Source of the DNA: Lysinibacillus_B sp050613145
GTDB taxonomy: Bacteria; Bacillota; Bacilli; Bacillales_A; Planococcaceae
Direction: 5' to 3'
NCBI RefSeq assembly: GCF_050613145.1
Contig: NZ_CP192507.1
Location: forward strand, 3,472,001 to 3,536,000
Length of the DNA: 64,000 bases
Position numbers and translations under genes: made by a program. The notes below the pieces were generated by a model. It did not search any database. It had not been told where the DNA came from and saw only the letters and a list, made by a program, of their open reading frames with translations. The first letter of the stretch is position 1; each line of letters opens with the position of its first letter. Below, piece by piece: positions 16,159 through 24,989 of this stretch.

Positions 16159-16191
16159 AAAAAAATTGCCCTATAAGCTTTCACCTATAGG
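16159..16191 (-). terminator. Terminator after yhcX
   Basis: Short stem CCTATA/TATAGG with a 10-base loop and seven T on the minus strand, directly after the yhcX stop. Confidence 0.6.
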
Positions 16192-16199
16192 ACACTCCT

Positions 16200-17744
16200 T
16201 CACTCTTCTTTTAAATAATCTATTCTATATACATCATGACGACGGTCTTTTAAATGTTTTACGGTGCCGCCTTGACGTTGACGACGTAAGATTTCCAAAT
16301 CGACATCGCCAATTAGTACCATTTCTACATTTGGGTTTGTCTCCCCTACAATACCGTCTCGCGCAAATTCAAAATCACTCGGTGCGAAAATTGCAGACTG
16401 TGCATATTGAATATCCATATTTTCTGTTTCAGGCAAATTGCCGACGGTTCCAGAAATTACTGTATAAATTTGATTTTCTACTGCACGCGCTTGCGCACAA
16501 TACTTTACCCGTAAGTAACCATGGCGATCTTCTGTACAAAACGGCGTGAAAATAATATTGGCCCCCATATCCGTTGCAATACGAGCAAGCTCAGGAAACT
16601 CAATATCATAACAAATTTGAATCGCAATCTTTCCACAATCCGTGTCAAATACTTTTACAATATCGCCGCTTGAGATGCCCCACCATTTTCGTTCATTCGG
16701 TGTAATATGAATTTTATACTGTTTTTCAATCGTGCCATCTCGTCGGAACAGATAGGCAATATTATAAATTTCCTCATCCTCTTCTACTACAAAATGTGAA
16801 CCGCCGATAATATTGACATTATAGCGCACCGCTAAATTCGTAAATAATTCAATATACTGCGGGGTGAATTCCGTTAGCTTTCGTATCGCTTGTGATGGAG
16901 ATTTCTCATGTAAGAAAGACATGAGCTGCGTCGTGAAAATTTCTGGAAATACAACAAAATCAGCTGCCGCATCTGAGCCCACATCCACAAAGTACTCACA
17001 CTGCTGTGCAAAATCATCGAAGCTACTAATTTTCCGCATCATATATTGTACAACGCAAATACGTACCGGATAGCTCGTTTTAAAATGACGCTTTGACTGC
17101 GGTTTATAATCAACATTATTCCATTCCATTAATGTTGCGTACTTCCCTGACGCTTTATCATCTGATAAGTAATTAGGGTTAATACGCATCAATATAAAGC
17201 CGTTCATCATTTGGAATGTTAACACCGGGTCATACACTTTATGACGACTAACAGCATCGACATATTCACGCGGACTCATTTCATCTGCATGAAGATGATA
17301 ATTCGGGATTCGCCCACCGATAATAATGGATTTTAAGTTCAATGATCTTGCTAAATCTTTTCGCGCCTCATACAGACGTTGCCCAACCTTCATCCGCCGG
17401 AAATTTGGATGCACCATGACTTCAATACCATATAAATTGTAACCATCTGGGTCATGGTTTGTAATAAACCCATTATCCGTAATATCGTTCCATGTATGAC
17501 GGTCATCATATTCATCAAAGTTAATCCGCAAACTGGAGCAAGAGCCAATTACCTGCCCCTCGAATTCTGCCACCATTTGTCCTTCTGGAAAAATCGTTAA
17601 ATGGCTATATAAATGCGCTCTTTCCCAAGGGACCATCCCCGGAAACGATAAGCGTTGAATTTCTAAAATGGCCTCAATATCATCAAAATCCATATGCCGA
17701 ATAACCATCTTCTTTTCAAATTGTGCCATATTTAGTTCACTCAT
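16200..17744 (-). CDS. yhcX: GNAT acetyltransferase-nitrilase fusion, YhcX
   Basis: Bifunctional 514-residue protein: an N-terminal GNAT N-acetyltransferase domain (about 14-190) fused to a carbon-nitrogen hydrolase (nitrilase) domain (about 228-500). The nitrilase catalytic triad is complete: Glu268 (FPE), Lys344 (YKIH) and Cys378 (CYDIEFPE). This fusion corresponds to B. subtilis YhcX, of uncertain physiological substrate; nitrilase relatives hydrolyse amides. The ATG at 17744 lies 8 bases after AAGGAG. Single gene with its own terminator. Lengths match the family, so no truncation. Confidence 0.9.
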   Translation of the reverse strand: MSELNMAQFEKKMVIRHMDFDDIEAILEIQRLSFPGMVPWERAHLYSHLTIFPEGQMVAEFEGQVIGSCSSLRINFDEYDDRHTWNDITDNGFITNHDPDGYNLYGIEVMVHPNFRRMKVGQRLYEARKDLARSLNLKSIIIGGRIPNYHLHADEMSPREYVDAVSRHKVYDPVLTFQMMNGFILMRINPNYLSDDKASGKYATLMEWNNVDYKPQSKRHFKTSYPVRICVVQYMMRKISSFDDFAQQCEYFVDVGSDAAADFVVFPEIFTTQLMSFLHEKSPSQAIRKLTEFTPQYIELFTNLAVRYNVNIIGGSHFVVEEDEEIYNIAYLFRRDGTIEKQYKIHITPNERKWWGISSGDIVKVFDTDCGKIAIQICYDIEFPELARIATDMGANIIFTPFCTEDRHGYLRVKYCAQARAVENQIYTVISGTVGNLPETENMDIQYAQSAIFAPSDFEFARDGIVGETNPNVEMVLIGDVDLEILRRQRQGGTVKHLKDRRHDVYRIDYLKEE

Positions 17745-17911
17745 TTTTCACACTCCTTCTATCTATTTACCTAAATGAAATATCTTTAAATCGAAAGAAT
17801 TTACATCTCAAGCGTCAACCTCTATAATCAATAAAGAATTAATAAGATACAACTCATCCAAAATAAGTAAGGTTGCGTTGTGTATTACAAAAAATAACAG
17901 AGGTCTTATTT

Positions 17912-18337
17912 ATGAATAAAAAATTGGAAAATAGCTTGCTCGCGATTTTTTCTGTATCGCTTATCGCTACGTTAGGATCATTGTATTTTTCAGAAGTACG
18001 TGGCTATATCCCGTGTGAAATGTGCTGGTATCAACGTATTTTAATGTATCCGATTGTCATTATTTCAGCTGTGGCTTACATACAAAAAAATGCACGTATC
18101 GCTTTAACGACGGCCGTATTTGCTTGTATAGGTGGTAGTATTTCACTTTATCACTACGGCATTCAAAAAATTACGTTTTTACAGGAAAGTGCTCCTTCTT
18201 GTGGACAAGTTTCTTGTACAGGAGCATACATTAATTGGCTCGGCTTTATTACAATCCCGTTCCTTGCACTTACTGCATTCATTATCATTGCGGGTGTCAG
18301 CTTTTATATGTTAAAGGGTTTAAAGGAGGAAAAATAA
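17912..18337 (+). CDS. bdbC: Disulfide bond formation protein BdbC (DsbB family)
   Basis: Membrane thiol oxidoreductase of 141 residues that reoxidises an extracytoplasmic thioredoxin-like partner and passes electrons to quinone. Four membrane segments (about 8-27, 38-56, 62-82, 112-134). The first loop holds CEMC with the conserved WYQR that binds quinone; the second loop holds the pair in SCGQVSC. I chose ATG at 17912, 8 bases after AGAGG; a longer frame from 17873 has no site. The stop lies 1 base before the start of the thioredoxin-like gene, so the two are co-translated and likely form the oxidative folding pair. Confidence 0.92.
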   Translation: MNKKLENSLLAIFSVSLIATLGSLYFSEVRGYIPCEMCWYQRILMYPIVIISAVAYIQKNARIALTTAVFACIGGSISLYHYGIQKITFLQESAPSCGQVSCTGAYINWLGFITIPFLALTAFIIIAGVSFYMLKGLKEEK

Positions 18338-18338
18338 A

Positions 18339-18806
18339 TTGAAAAAATTAGGTATTATTGGCGCAGTCGTCGTATTATTATTTGGAGCTATGCTTGTATT
18401 ACAAAGCCAATCAAATTCGAATAAGCTAAAAAACAATCCATATGGTACAGATAATTTACAGCAATCAACTATTGATTTATTAGATGATGAAAACTATCAA
18501 AACATTATTTTACCTGAAGATTTACAGAAAAAAATCGAATCAGGTAAAGGGGTTTTCGCTTACTTCTTCAGCCCATTATGTGGGTATTGTAAACAATTCA
18601 CGCCAAAGTTAATGGCTGCTGCTAAAGAAGACGACGTTCAAATTGACCAATTAAACGTTTTAGAGTTTGAAAATGCTTGGACAACGTATAAATTAGAGGG
18701 AACACCAACGTTAATTTACTTTGAAAATGGTGAAGAGGTTACACGTTTATATGGCGACCATAGCGCAGAAGAGGCACGCCAATTTTTCGAAAGTGTAGGA
18801 AAATAA
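18339..18806 (+). CDS. Membrane-anchored thioredoxin-like protein (BdbA/BdbD-type partner)
   Basis: 155 residues: N-terminal hydrophobic anchor or signal (about 3-21), then a thioredoxin fold with active-site CGYC (PLCGYCKQF) and the cis-proline loop (EGTPTLIYF). The catalytic domain would face outside the membrane. Start TTG at 18339 follows AAAGGAGGA by 8 bases. It is encoded directly after BdbC and is presumably the primary thiol oxidant for secreted proteins, reoxidised by BdbC. In B. subtilis such pairs serve competence and secreted-protein folding. Which Bdb subtype this is cannot be fixed by eye. Confidence 0.88.
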   Translation: MKKLGIIGAVVVLLFGAMLVLQSQSNSNKLKNNPYGTDNLQQSTIDLLDDENYQNIILPEDLQKKIESGKGVFAYFFSPLCGYCKQFTPKLMAAAKEDDVQIDQLNVLEFENAWTTYKLEGTPTLIYFENGEEVTRLYGDHSAEEARQFFESVGK

Positions 18807-18816
18807 GCAATGTAGG

Positions 18817-18848
18817 GTACCCTTAATGGTAAGGGTACTTTCTTTTTG
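18817..18848 (+). terminator. Terminator after bdb operon
   Basis: Perfect 9-bp stem GTACCCTTA/TAAGGGTAC with 4-base loop and a T-rich tail. Confidence 0.8.
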
Positions 18849-18862
18849 GGAGGAATATAAAG

Positions 18863-19696
18863 ATGTTTCAATATGAAATCGTGCGCGACGGTGAAACGGT
18901 AGAAGAGCTACTTCGTAATGAGTGGCGACTAGGTAAAAAACAAGTACATGAACTACGTATGGCAAAAGCGATTATGAAAGACGGTGAACCGGTCAACTGG
19001 AAGGAGACACTGCCAAAGGGGATAAAGTTAACATTCACCTTTGATATGCCCGCTTCAAATTACAAACCAACCCCTAGCTGTCATATCGATATTCGCTATG
19101 AAGATGAGCATTGCTTAATTGTATCGAAGCCAAAGGGAATGGCGACACATCCGAATGATGCATCTGATATAAATACTTGTATGAATCATGTAATGGCACA
19201 TATTCAAGCAAATGGCGGGACATATGCTGAGCATGTTCACCGTCTCGACCAAGGAACAAAAGGCTTACTCTTGGTGGCCAAACATCCAATTGCGAAGTCT
19301 GTTTTTGACCGAATGATTGAAGAAAAATCAATTATCCGCACATATGAAGCAGAAGTACAAGGCAATATTCGATCAGACAGCGGTACAATCAATGCCCCTA
19401 TCGGCAAAGACCGCCATCACAATACACGCCGCGTTGTATCAGCATCAGGTCAACACGCGATTACCCACTATGAAGTCATAAAACGCTTCAAAGGGACATG
19501 CGTCGTTCACTTAGTGCTGGAGACAGGTCGTACACATCAAATTCGTGTTCATCTAGCACATCTCGGACACCCAATTGTGGGCGATACAATGTACAATGCA
19601 CGCCAAACAGCAAATGGTGATTATGAGCTACATGCCATTCAATTACAATTCACACATCCATTTCTAAATCAAATCATTACGGTGAAGGATCAATAA
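18863..19696 (+). CDS. RluA-family pseudouridine synthase
   Basis: RNA-modifying enzyme of 277 residues that converts uridines to pseudouridine in rRNA or tRNA. The catalytic motif HRLDQGTKG contains the nucleophilic Asp (usual form HRLDxxTSG), and the C-terminal motif RTHQIRVHLAHLGHPIVGD is also present. The N-terminal about 70 residues are an atypical or degenerate S4-like region. The ATG at 18863 follows GGGAGGA by about 8 bases. The target nucleotide is not predictable. Single gene, bounded by terminators on both sides. Confidence 0.9.
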   Translation: MFQYEIVRDGETVEELLRNEWRLGKKQVHELRMAKAIMKDGEPVNWKETLPKGIKLTFTFDMPASNYKPTPSCHIDIRYEDEHCLIVSKPKGMATHPNDASDINTCMNHVMAHIQANGGTYAEHVHRLDQGTKGLLLVAKHPIAKSVFDRMIEEKSIIRTYEAEVQGNIRSDSGTINAPIGKDRHHNTRRVVSASGQHAITHYEVIKRFKGTCVVHLVLETGRTHQIRVHLAHLGHPIVGDTMYNARQTANGDYELHAIQLQFTHPFLNQIITVKDQ

Positions 19697-19714
19697 CAAG
19701 CTCCTGCTCCGATA

Positions 19715-19751
19715 TAAAAAAGAAGCGCTAAACATTGTAGCGCTTCTTTTT
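19715..19751. terminator. Bidirectional terminator
   Basis: Stem AAGAAGCGCTA/TAGCGCTTCTT flanked by A and T runs, between the convergent pseudouridine synthase and aldo/keto reductase genes. Confidence 0.85.
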
Positions 19752-19753
19752 CA

Positions 19754-20575
19754 TTAGAAATCAAAGTTATCTGGATCGGCACTTGTACGGTGGAATGTAT
19801 TTAGCGCTGTAATAGCAGCTACTTCATCTGTTGCTAGACTAAAGTCAAATACATCTAAGTTTTCTTGAATACGTTCTGGTGTGACAGATTTTGGAATGGC
19901 CATATTGCCTACTTCTAAGTGCCAGCGAAGCACGATTTGTGCTGGTGTTTTTCCGTATTTTTCAGCAAGTTGCTTCACGATAGGATGTGTGAAGACAATG
20001 CCTGTACCAAGTGGCGCCCAAGCCGTTACCGCAATGTCATGCTCTGCGCAGAAAGCACGTAAGCGATCTTGAGATAATGAAGGGTGACATTCGAATTGGT
20101 TTGCCATCGGTTTAACATTTGCCACAGCAAACACTTCTTCTAAATGATGTTGATGGTGATTCGATACACCTGGTACACGGATTAGCTTTTCTTCGTATAA
20201 GCGCTCAATCGCCTTATATGTGTCAGCTAATGTTGGCTTTGGCCAATGTGTTAAGTATAAGTCTACATAATCTAGCCCTAATTTTTTTAATGATGTTTCG
20301 AATGCACGTAACGTATTATCGAAGCCTTGATCTGAGTTCCATACTTTTGTTGTGACAAAAATGTCTTCACGCGGAATCCCTGAGTCTTTAATCGCAAGGC
20401 CTACTGCTTCCTCGTTTTGATAAATAGCCGCTGTATCGATCGCTCGATAGCCTGCTTTCAATGCTTCTGTTACACCGTTGTATGCTACATCATGCTCCTT
20501 CATACGGAATACACCGTAGCCAACGCGTGGCATTTCTACACCATTCGCAAGTGTTATCGTTTTAGCAATTGTCAT
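19754..20575 (-). CDS. Aldo/keto reductase (AKR5-like), copy 1
   Basis: NADPH-dependent carbonyl reductase of 273 residues with a complete (beta/alpha)8 barrel. The catalytic tetrad is present: Asp in AIDTA, Tyr in IYQNEE, Lys in TTKVWN and His in LTHWP; the cofactor motif IPKSVTPERI is near the C-terminus. Close relatives in Bacillus (YvgN, YtbE) reduce methylglyoxal and other aldehydes. ATG at 20575 is preceded by a GGGGG site. It is a close paralogue of the next gene upstream (20775-21614); the two share long identical stretches, indicating tandem duplication, but are separated by a structured repeat. Confidence 0.9.
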   Translation of the reverse strand: MTIAKTITLANGVEMPRVGYGVFRMKEHDVAYNGVTEALKAGYRAIDTAAIYQNEEAVGLAIKDSGIPREDIFVTTKVWNSDQGFDNTLRAFETSLKKLGLDYVDLYLTHWPKPTLADTYKAIERLYEEKLIRVPGVSNHHQHHLEEVFAVANVKPMANQFECHPSLSQDRLRAFCAEHDIAVTAWAPLGTGIVFTHPIVKQLAEKYGKTPAQIVLRWHLEVGNMAIPKSVTPERIQENLDVFDFSLATDEVAAITALNTFHRTSADPDNFDF

Positions 20576-20650
20576 AAAAATCCCCCTTTTCTGATTACAG
20601 AACTATTATAAATAAAACCGCAATGAATTTCGATACTCGAAATCAATTAC

Positions 20651-20778
20651 GACTTGGCGTAATTGCGTCCGGATTCGGCTTTGTGCTTGCACAAAGAATT
20701 CCCTTCCGAATCCGTGACATCCGCCGGAGGCTTTAACTTCTTTCAGCGTGTATTTAAGTACACGCTGAAAGAAGTTAA
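20651..20778. repeat. Structured intergenic element with nested inverted repeats
   Basis: Outer arms CGGATTCGG (20670-20678) and CCGAATCCG (20706-20714) enclose a perfect CTTTGTGC/GCACAAAG pair. This is followed by a 20-bp perfect inverted repeat (20733-20752 with 20759-20778, 6-base loop). The last hairpin overlaps the stop codon of the upstream reductase and lacks a T-tail, so it is not a standard terminator. The layout suggests a small dispersed repeat, but no second full copy is in this window. Confidence 0.55.
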
Positions 20779-21614
20779 AAGTCAAAATGAAAGTTATCTG
20801 GATTTTTACCAAAACGCTGATTACGATTTAAACCATTAATTTTTACCATCTCTTCAGTTGAAAGTTCAAAATCAAAAATATTGGCGTTCTCTTCAATACG
20901 AGCTGGTGTGACCGATTTTGGAATGACTAGAATGTCATTTTGGATGTGCCAACGTAGTACAACTTGTGCTGCTGATTTGCCATACTTTTCACCAATTTTC
21001 ACAATCGTTTCATCTTGTAAAACGCCGCCTCGTCCAAGTGGTGACCAAGCCGTGACCGCTATTCCTTGTTCAGCACAAAATGCACGTAAAGGCTCTTGTG
21101 ATAAATAGGGGTGCGCTTCGATTTGATTGACCATTGGCGGTATTTGGGCCATTTTCATCACTTCTTGTAAATGCGGTGCATGATGATTCGATACACCTGG
21201 CACACGAATTAATTTCTCCTCATATAAACGCTCGATGGCACGATACGTATCGGCATATTTCCCCTCTACTGGCCAATGTGTTAAGTAGAGGTCTACATAG
21301 TCCATCCCTAGCTTTTTTAATGATACTTCAAATGCACGTAATGTATTGTCATAGCCTTGGTCAGCATTCCACACTTTCGTTGTCACAAAAATGTCTTCAC
21401 GTCGTACACCGGAGTGGCGAATCGCCTCGCCCACTTGCTCTTCATTGTAATAAAGAGCAGCTGTATCAATCGCTCGATATCCAACGTCTAATGCCTTTGT
21501 AATGGCTTCAACTGTTTCTTGTGGATCTGTCATTTTATATACACCAAGACCTAAAATGGGCATGTCCACACCGTTTGCTAATTTCTTTGTAGATTGTAAA
21601 TTCAAGCTTTTCAC
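20775..21614 (-). CDS. Aldo/keto reductase (AKR5-like), copy 2
   Basis: 279-residue NADPH-dependent aldo/keto reductase with the complete catalytic set: Asp (AIDTAALYY), Tyr, Lys (TTKVWN) and His (THWP), and cofactor motif IPKSVTPARI. It is very similar to the downstream copy, so both arose by duplication and probably detoxify reactive aldehydes with somewhat different preference. The ATG at 21614 follows an AAAGGAG-like site. The stop codon lies inside a 20-bp perfect hairpin. An intergenic gap of 199 bases with structured DNA separates it from copy 1, so co-transcription is uncertain. Confidence 0.9.
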   Translation of the reverse strand: MKSLNLQSTKKLANGVDMPILGLGVYKMTDPQETVEAITKALDVGYRAIDTAALYYNEEQVGEAIRHSGVRREDIFVTTKVWNADQGYDNTLRAFEVSLKKLGMDYVDLYLTHWPVEGKYADTYRAIERLYEEKLIRVPGVSNHHAPHLQEVMKMAQIPPMVNQIEAHPYLSQEPLRAFCAEQGIAVTAWSPLGRGGVLQDETIVKIGEKYGKSAAQVVLRWHIQNDILVIPKSVTPARIEENANIFDFELSTEEMVKINGLNRNQRFGKNPDNFHFDF

Positions 21615-21679
21615 TCCTTTTTTCTCACTATTTCTATTATAGCAATTTTAGGCAACACACAAAAATTTAATAAAAACAG

Positions 21680-21736
21680 TTGCATTCACTCCGAAAAACG
21701 AATATTATATAAAATGTTTTTAATTTCGTTCGTGTT
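21680..21736 (+). promoter_or_regulatory. Promoter with possible PurR boxes
   Basis: TTGCAT (21680-21685), 17-base spacer, TATTAT (21703-21708) form a sigma-A promoter. CGAA-containing box AAAAACGAATATT (21694-21706) overlaps it, and an inverted CGAAC box lies at about 21722-21736, with spacing of about 16 bases as in Bacillus PurR box pairs. The match to the consensus AWWWCCGAACWWT is only partial. Confidence 0.4.
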
Positions 21737-21752
21737 TTAGGAGGTTACTTAC

Positions 21753-23054
21753 ATGTTTAAACTAAAAGAAAATAATACCACTGTAAAAACAGAACTGTTA
21801 GCAGGTTTAACAACATTTTTAACAATGGTTTATATCGTTGTCGTCAATCCGATTATATTAGCCGATGCGGGTGTTCCGATTGATCAAGTATTTATGGCAA
21901 CGATTATTTCAGCAATTATCGGTACTTTATGGATGGCCTTCATGGCGAACTATCCGATTGCCATTGCGCCTGGTATGGGCTTGAATGCCTACTTCACTTA
22001 TGCTGTCGTGTTAGGCTCAAATGGTACGATTGATTATGTGACCGCCTTTGCCACTGTCTTTGTAGCTGGTTTCATTTTTATCGGCTTAAGTTTAACTTCT
22101 TTCCGTGAAAAATTAATTACAGCGATTCCAGCAAATTTAAAGCTTGCGATTACAGCGGGTATCGGTCTTTTTATCGCCTTCATCGGTTTACGTATGTCAG
22201 GCATTGTCGTAGCAAATGAAGCAAACTTAGTTGGACTTGGTGATTTGTCTAGCTCTGCTGTTCTACTGACGCTATTTGGATTAGCTATTACAGTCGTTTT
22301 AATGGCCCTAAATGTACACGGTGCTCTATTCTTAGGAATGGTTGCGACATCTATCGTCGCTAGTATTACAGGTCATCTAAAAATAGAGGGTATTATAGCA
22401 CGTCCTCACTTACCAGAAGGGATTTTAGTATGGAACCCGATTACCGCAATCGGAGATGTCATTTCTTACGGCTTATACGGCGTTGTCTTTTCATTTATTT
22501 TAGTTACGCTATTTGATACGACTGGTACGATGATTGGAGTAGCAAAACAAGCTGGTTTAATGAAAGGTGATACATTACCGAGAGCACGTCATGCACTTCT
22601 TGCGGATTCTGTTGCAACAACAGTCGGATCGATGTTCGGTACAAGCCCAACGACTGCCTATATCGAATCTTCTGCTGGTGTTGCTGCTGGAGGACGTACT
22701 GGTTTAACGACGTTAACAGTCGCTGTACTGTTTATGATTGCATCTTTCTTCGGACCGCTCGTTGCATCATTATCTGGCGTGACGGCGATTACATCACCAG
22801 CGCTTATTATCGTTGGTAGCTTAATGATTGGCGCAGTGAAAAATATTGAATGGGACAAATTCGATGAAGCTTTCCCTGCATTCCTTGTCATTTTAACAAT
22901 GCCTTTAACATCTAGTATTGCAACTGGTATTGCATTAGGATTCATTTCATATCCATTAATGAAGATCGTTAAAGGTCGAGCACGTGAAGTACATCCACTT
23001 CTTTATTTATTCGCTGTCCTATTCGTTATCCAACTTGTCTTTTTACCACATTAG
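21753..23054 (+). CDS. NCS2 purine permease (guanine/hypoxanthine, AzgA/PbuG group)
   Basis: Proton-coupled nucleobase importer of 433 residues with about 13 membrane segments. The N-terminus (TTFLTMVYIVVVNP), AIAPGMGLNAYF near residue 70 and the TTAYIESSAGVAAGGRTG segment near residue 305 are hallmark sequences of the AzgA-like group, which in B. subtilis is represented by PbuG and PbuO. Guanine, hypoxanthine or adenine are the likely substrates. ATG at 21753 follows TAGGAGGT. No purine riboswitch fold was seen in the 140-base leader, but the promoter overlaps possible PurR boxes. Monocistronic with strong terminator. Confidence 0.9.
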   Translation: MFKLKENNTTVKTELLAGLTTFLTMVYIVVVNPIILADAGVPIDQVFMATIISAIIGTLWMAFMANYPIAIAPGMGLNAYFTYAVVLGSNGTIDYVTAFATVFVAGFIFIGLSLTSFREKLITAIPANLKLAITAGIGLFIAFIGLRMSGIVVANEANLVGLGDLSSSAVLLTLFGLAITVVLMALNVHGALFLGMVATSIVASITGHLKIEGIIARPHLPEGILVWNPITAIGDVISYGLYGVVFSFILVTLFDTTGTMIGVAKQAGLMKGDTLPRARHALLADSVATTVGSMFGTSPTTAYIESSAGVAAGGRTGLTTLTVAVLFMIASFFGPLVASLSGVTAITSPALIIVGSLMIGAVKNIEWDKFDEAFPAFLVILTMPLTSSIATGIALGFISYPLMKIVKGRAREVHPLLYLFAVLFVIQLVFLPH

Positions 23055-23055
23055 T

Positions 23056-23095
23056 AAAGGGAGTGTCCGAGAAGTAATTCTGGGACACTCCCTTT
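23056..23095 (+). terminator. Terminator after purine permease
   Basis: Perfect 13-bp stem AAAGGGAGTGTCC / GGACACTCCCTTT with a 14-base loop. It also forms the left border of the intergenic element at 23056-23217. Confidence 0.75.
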
Positions 23096-23217
23096 GCGCC
23101 GAGGATGGTGGAAATTTTATTTCTACCACCGCAGAAGCACCGCCTGCAGCGGATATTTAATATACGAACAAAACACTGTCCGTAAAAGTAACACTTTTCG
23201 GACAGTACTTTCTTTTT
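23056..23217. repeat. Intergenic element, copy A (hairpin-core-hairpin)
   Basis: A hairpin, then a core reading TTTGCGcCGAGGATGGTGG and ACCACCGCAGaAGCA, then a second hairpin (23174-23188 paired with 23193-23206). The same order occurs at 34620-34790 with a nearly identical core but different hairpin sequences. The core itself has GGTGG/CCACC arms. Confidence 0.6.
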
Positions 23218-23325
23218 GTTTTAAATAATTATTTAAAAATCACCCCGCATTTATGAAGGAATATTCTTATTAAAGTAGAATATTTATCCTTTGTACGTAT
23301 TTTTTCTAAAAGGGGATGATTAGAA

Positions 23326-24936
23326 ATGATGGATACACAATTAGTATTAACAGGATTCTTAAAACGGGCGGAGCGATATTTCCCGAATAAAACAATCGTT
23401 TCTCGTACAAGTGAAACAACGACGCATCACATCACATATGCAGAGTATGCCAAGCGTACACGTCGCCTAGCCGACGCTTTAACAAAACTCGGGATGACAC
23501 GTGGCACAAAGGTTGGTACGTTTGCATGGAATCACCACCGCCATCTTGAGGCTTATTTTGCTGTTCCTTGTGCGGGCGCTATTCTTCATACGATTAATAT
23601 TCGCCTAGCACCTGAGCACATTATTTATATTATTAATCATGCGGAAGATGAAATTTTATTAATTGATGGCGATTTATTCCCACTAGTGGAGCCAGCCCTT
23701 CCGTATTTAAAAACAGTAAAGCAGATTATTGTCATGCGCGATGATACAGTCGTTCCTGAATCTAGCTTTGAAAATGTCTATTCCTATGAAGCTTTACTAG
23801 CTGAAGCAGATGAAAATTATGAATTCCCTGATGATCTAGACGAAAATTTACCAGCTGGCATGTGCTATACATCCGCTACAACTGGTATGCCAAAAGGGGT
23901 TGTTTATAATCATCGTAGTATTGTGCTACATAGCCTGGCACTTGGGTTAGCAGAATCATTTGGGGTATGTGAGCGTGATGTCAGCATGCCGATTGTCCCA
24001 ATGTTCCACGTCAATGCTTGGGGGCTACCATTTGCAGCCGTGAACTACGGTATGACTCTTGTATTACCAGGTCCAATGTTTACACCGCCATTACTGCTTG
24101 ATTTAATGGCACGTGAAAAAGTAACGGTGACAGCAGGGGTGCCGACCATTTGGTTAGGGGTATTAGCTGAGCAGGAAAAGAATCCGCGCGACTTATCCTC
24201 TTTACGTCTAGTCATCTCAGGCGGCTCTGCATCACCGAAAGGGCTCATTCAAGCATACGAAGAAAAATTAGGGGTACCATTCGTTGTCGGTTACGGTATG
24301 ACAGAAACGTCGCCACTTGTTTCTATCTCAAACTACACGACAGAAATGGATGACTATAGCAAAGAAGAGCGACTCGATATTCGTGCTACACAAGGGCTAA
24401 CCGTTTCATTAATTGAAACAGAAATAGTCAATGAAAACGGTCTTGTCCCTCAGGATGGTAAAACAATGGGCGAGCTACGGATTCGAGGACCATGGATTGC
24501 ATCGGAATATTATAAAGACGAGCGCTCGTCTGAAGCATTCCGTGATGGTTGGCTGTATACTGGTGATATTGCCGTTTTGACAAAAGAAGGCTATATCAAA
24601 ATTACAGACCGTACAAAGGATTTAATTAAATCTGGAGGCGAATGGATTTCTTCAGTCGATTTAGAAAATGCGCTAATGTCGCACTCTGCTGTCTTTGAAG
24701 CGGCAGTGATTGCAGTGCCACATGAAAAATGGCAAGAGCGACCACTTGCATGTGTCGTATTACATGAAGGCGCTACAGCAACAAAAGAAGAATTACTTCA
24801 ATCACTTGAAGGGCAATTTGCCAATTGGTGGATTCCAGACGATGTTTTATTCTTAAAAGAAATCCCAAAAACATCGGTAGGAAAATTCTTAAAGGCAAAA
24901 CTACGTGAAGAGTTAAGCGAATACTCTCGTAGCTAG
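23326..24936 (+). CDS. Long/medium-chain acyl-CoA ligase (AMP-forming)
   Basis: Fatty-acid CoA synthetase of 536 residues in the ANL superfamily; activates a carboxylic acid through an acyl-adenylate. Visible are the phosphate loop YTSATTGMPKG (about 177-187), GYGMTETSP (about 323-331), LYTGDIA (about 410), the hinge region DRTKDLIKSGGEWISS and the catalytic C-terminal Lys in TSVGKFLK. Chain-length preference is unknown; the best match is the AlkK/LcfB-like group. ATG at 23326 follows AAAGGGG, with a second in-frame ATG at 23329. Monocistronic, preceded by an intergenic element and followed by a terminator. Confidence 0.88.
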   Translation: MMDTQLVLTGFLKRAERYFPNKTIVSRTSETTTHHITYAEYAKRTRRLADALTKLGMTRGTKVGTFAWNHHRHLEAYFAVPCAGAILHTINIRLAPEHIIYIINHAEDEILLIDGDLFPLVEPALPYLKTVKQIIVMRDDTVVPESSFENVYSYEALLAEADENYEFPDDLDENLPAGMCYTSATTGMPKGVVYNHRSIVLHSLALGLAESFGVCERDVSMPIVPMFHVNAWGLPFAAVNYGMTLVLPGPMFTPPLLLDLMAREKVTVTAGVPTIWLGVLAEQEKNPRDLSSLRLVISGGSASPKGLIQAYEEKLGVPFVVGYGMTETSPLVSISNYTTEMDDYSKEERLDIRATQGLTVSLIETEIVNENGLVPQDGKTMGELRIRGPWIASEYYKDERSSEAFRDGWLYTGDIAVLTKEGYIKITDRTKDLIKSGGEWISSVDLENALMSHSAVFEAAVIAVPHEKWQERPLACVVLHEGATATKEELLQSLEGQFANWWIPDDVLFLKEIPKTSVGKFLKAKLREELSEYSRS

Positions 24937-24950
24937 CCATTCCGTTAACA

Positions 24951-24989
24951 GAAAAAACCACGAAGAGCTCAAATGCTTCGTGGTTTTTA
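24951..24989. terminator. Bidirectional terminator
   Basis: Stem AAAAACCACGAAG/CTTCGTGGTTTTT with a 10-base loop between the acyl-CoA ligase and the small minus-strand gene, whose stop codon overlaps its edge. Confidence 0.85.

Noticed and set aside
21615..21752. Purine riboswitch before the NCS2 permease
   Set aside because: I could not find the conserved purine aptamer core (P2/P3 loops with the J3-1 pyrimidine) in the leader.
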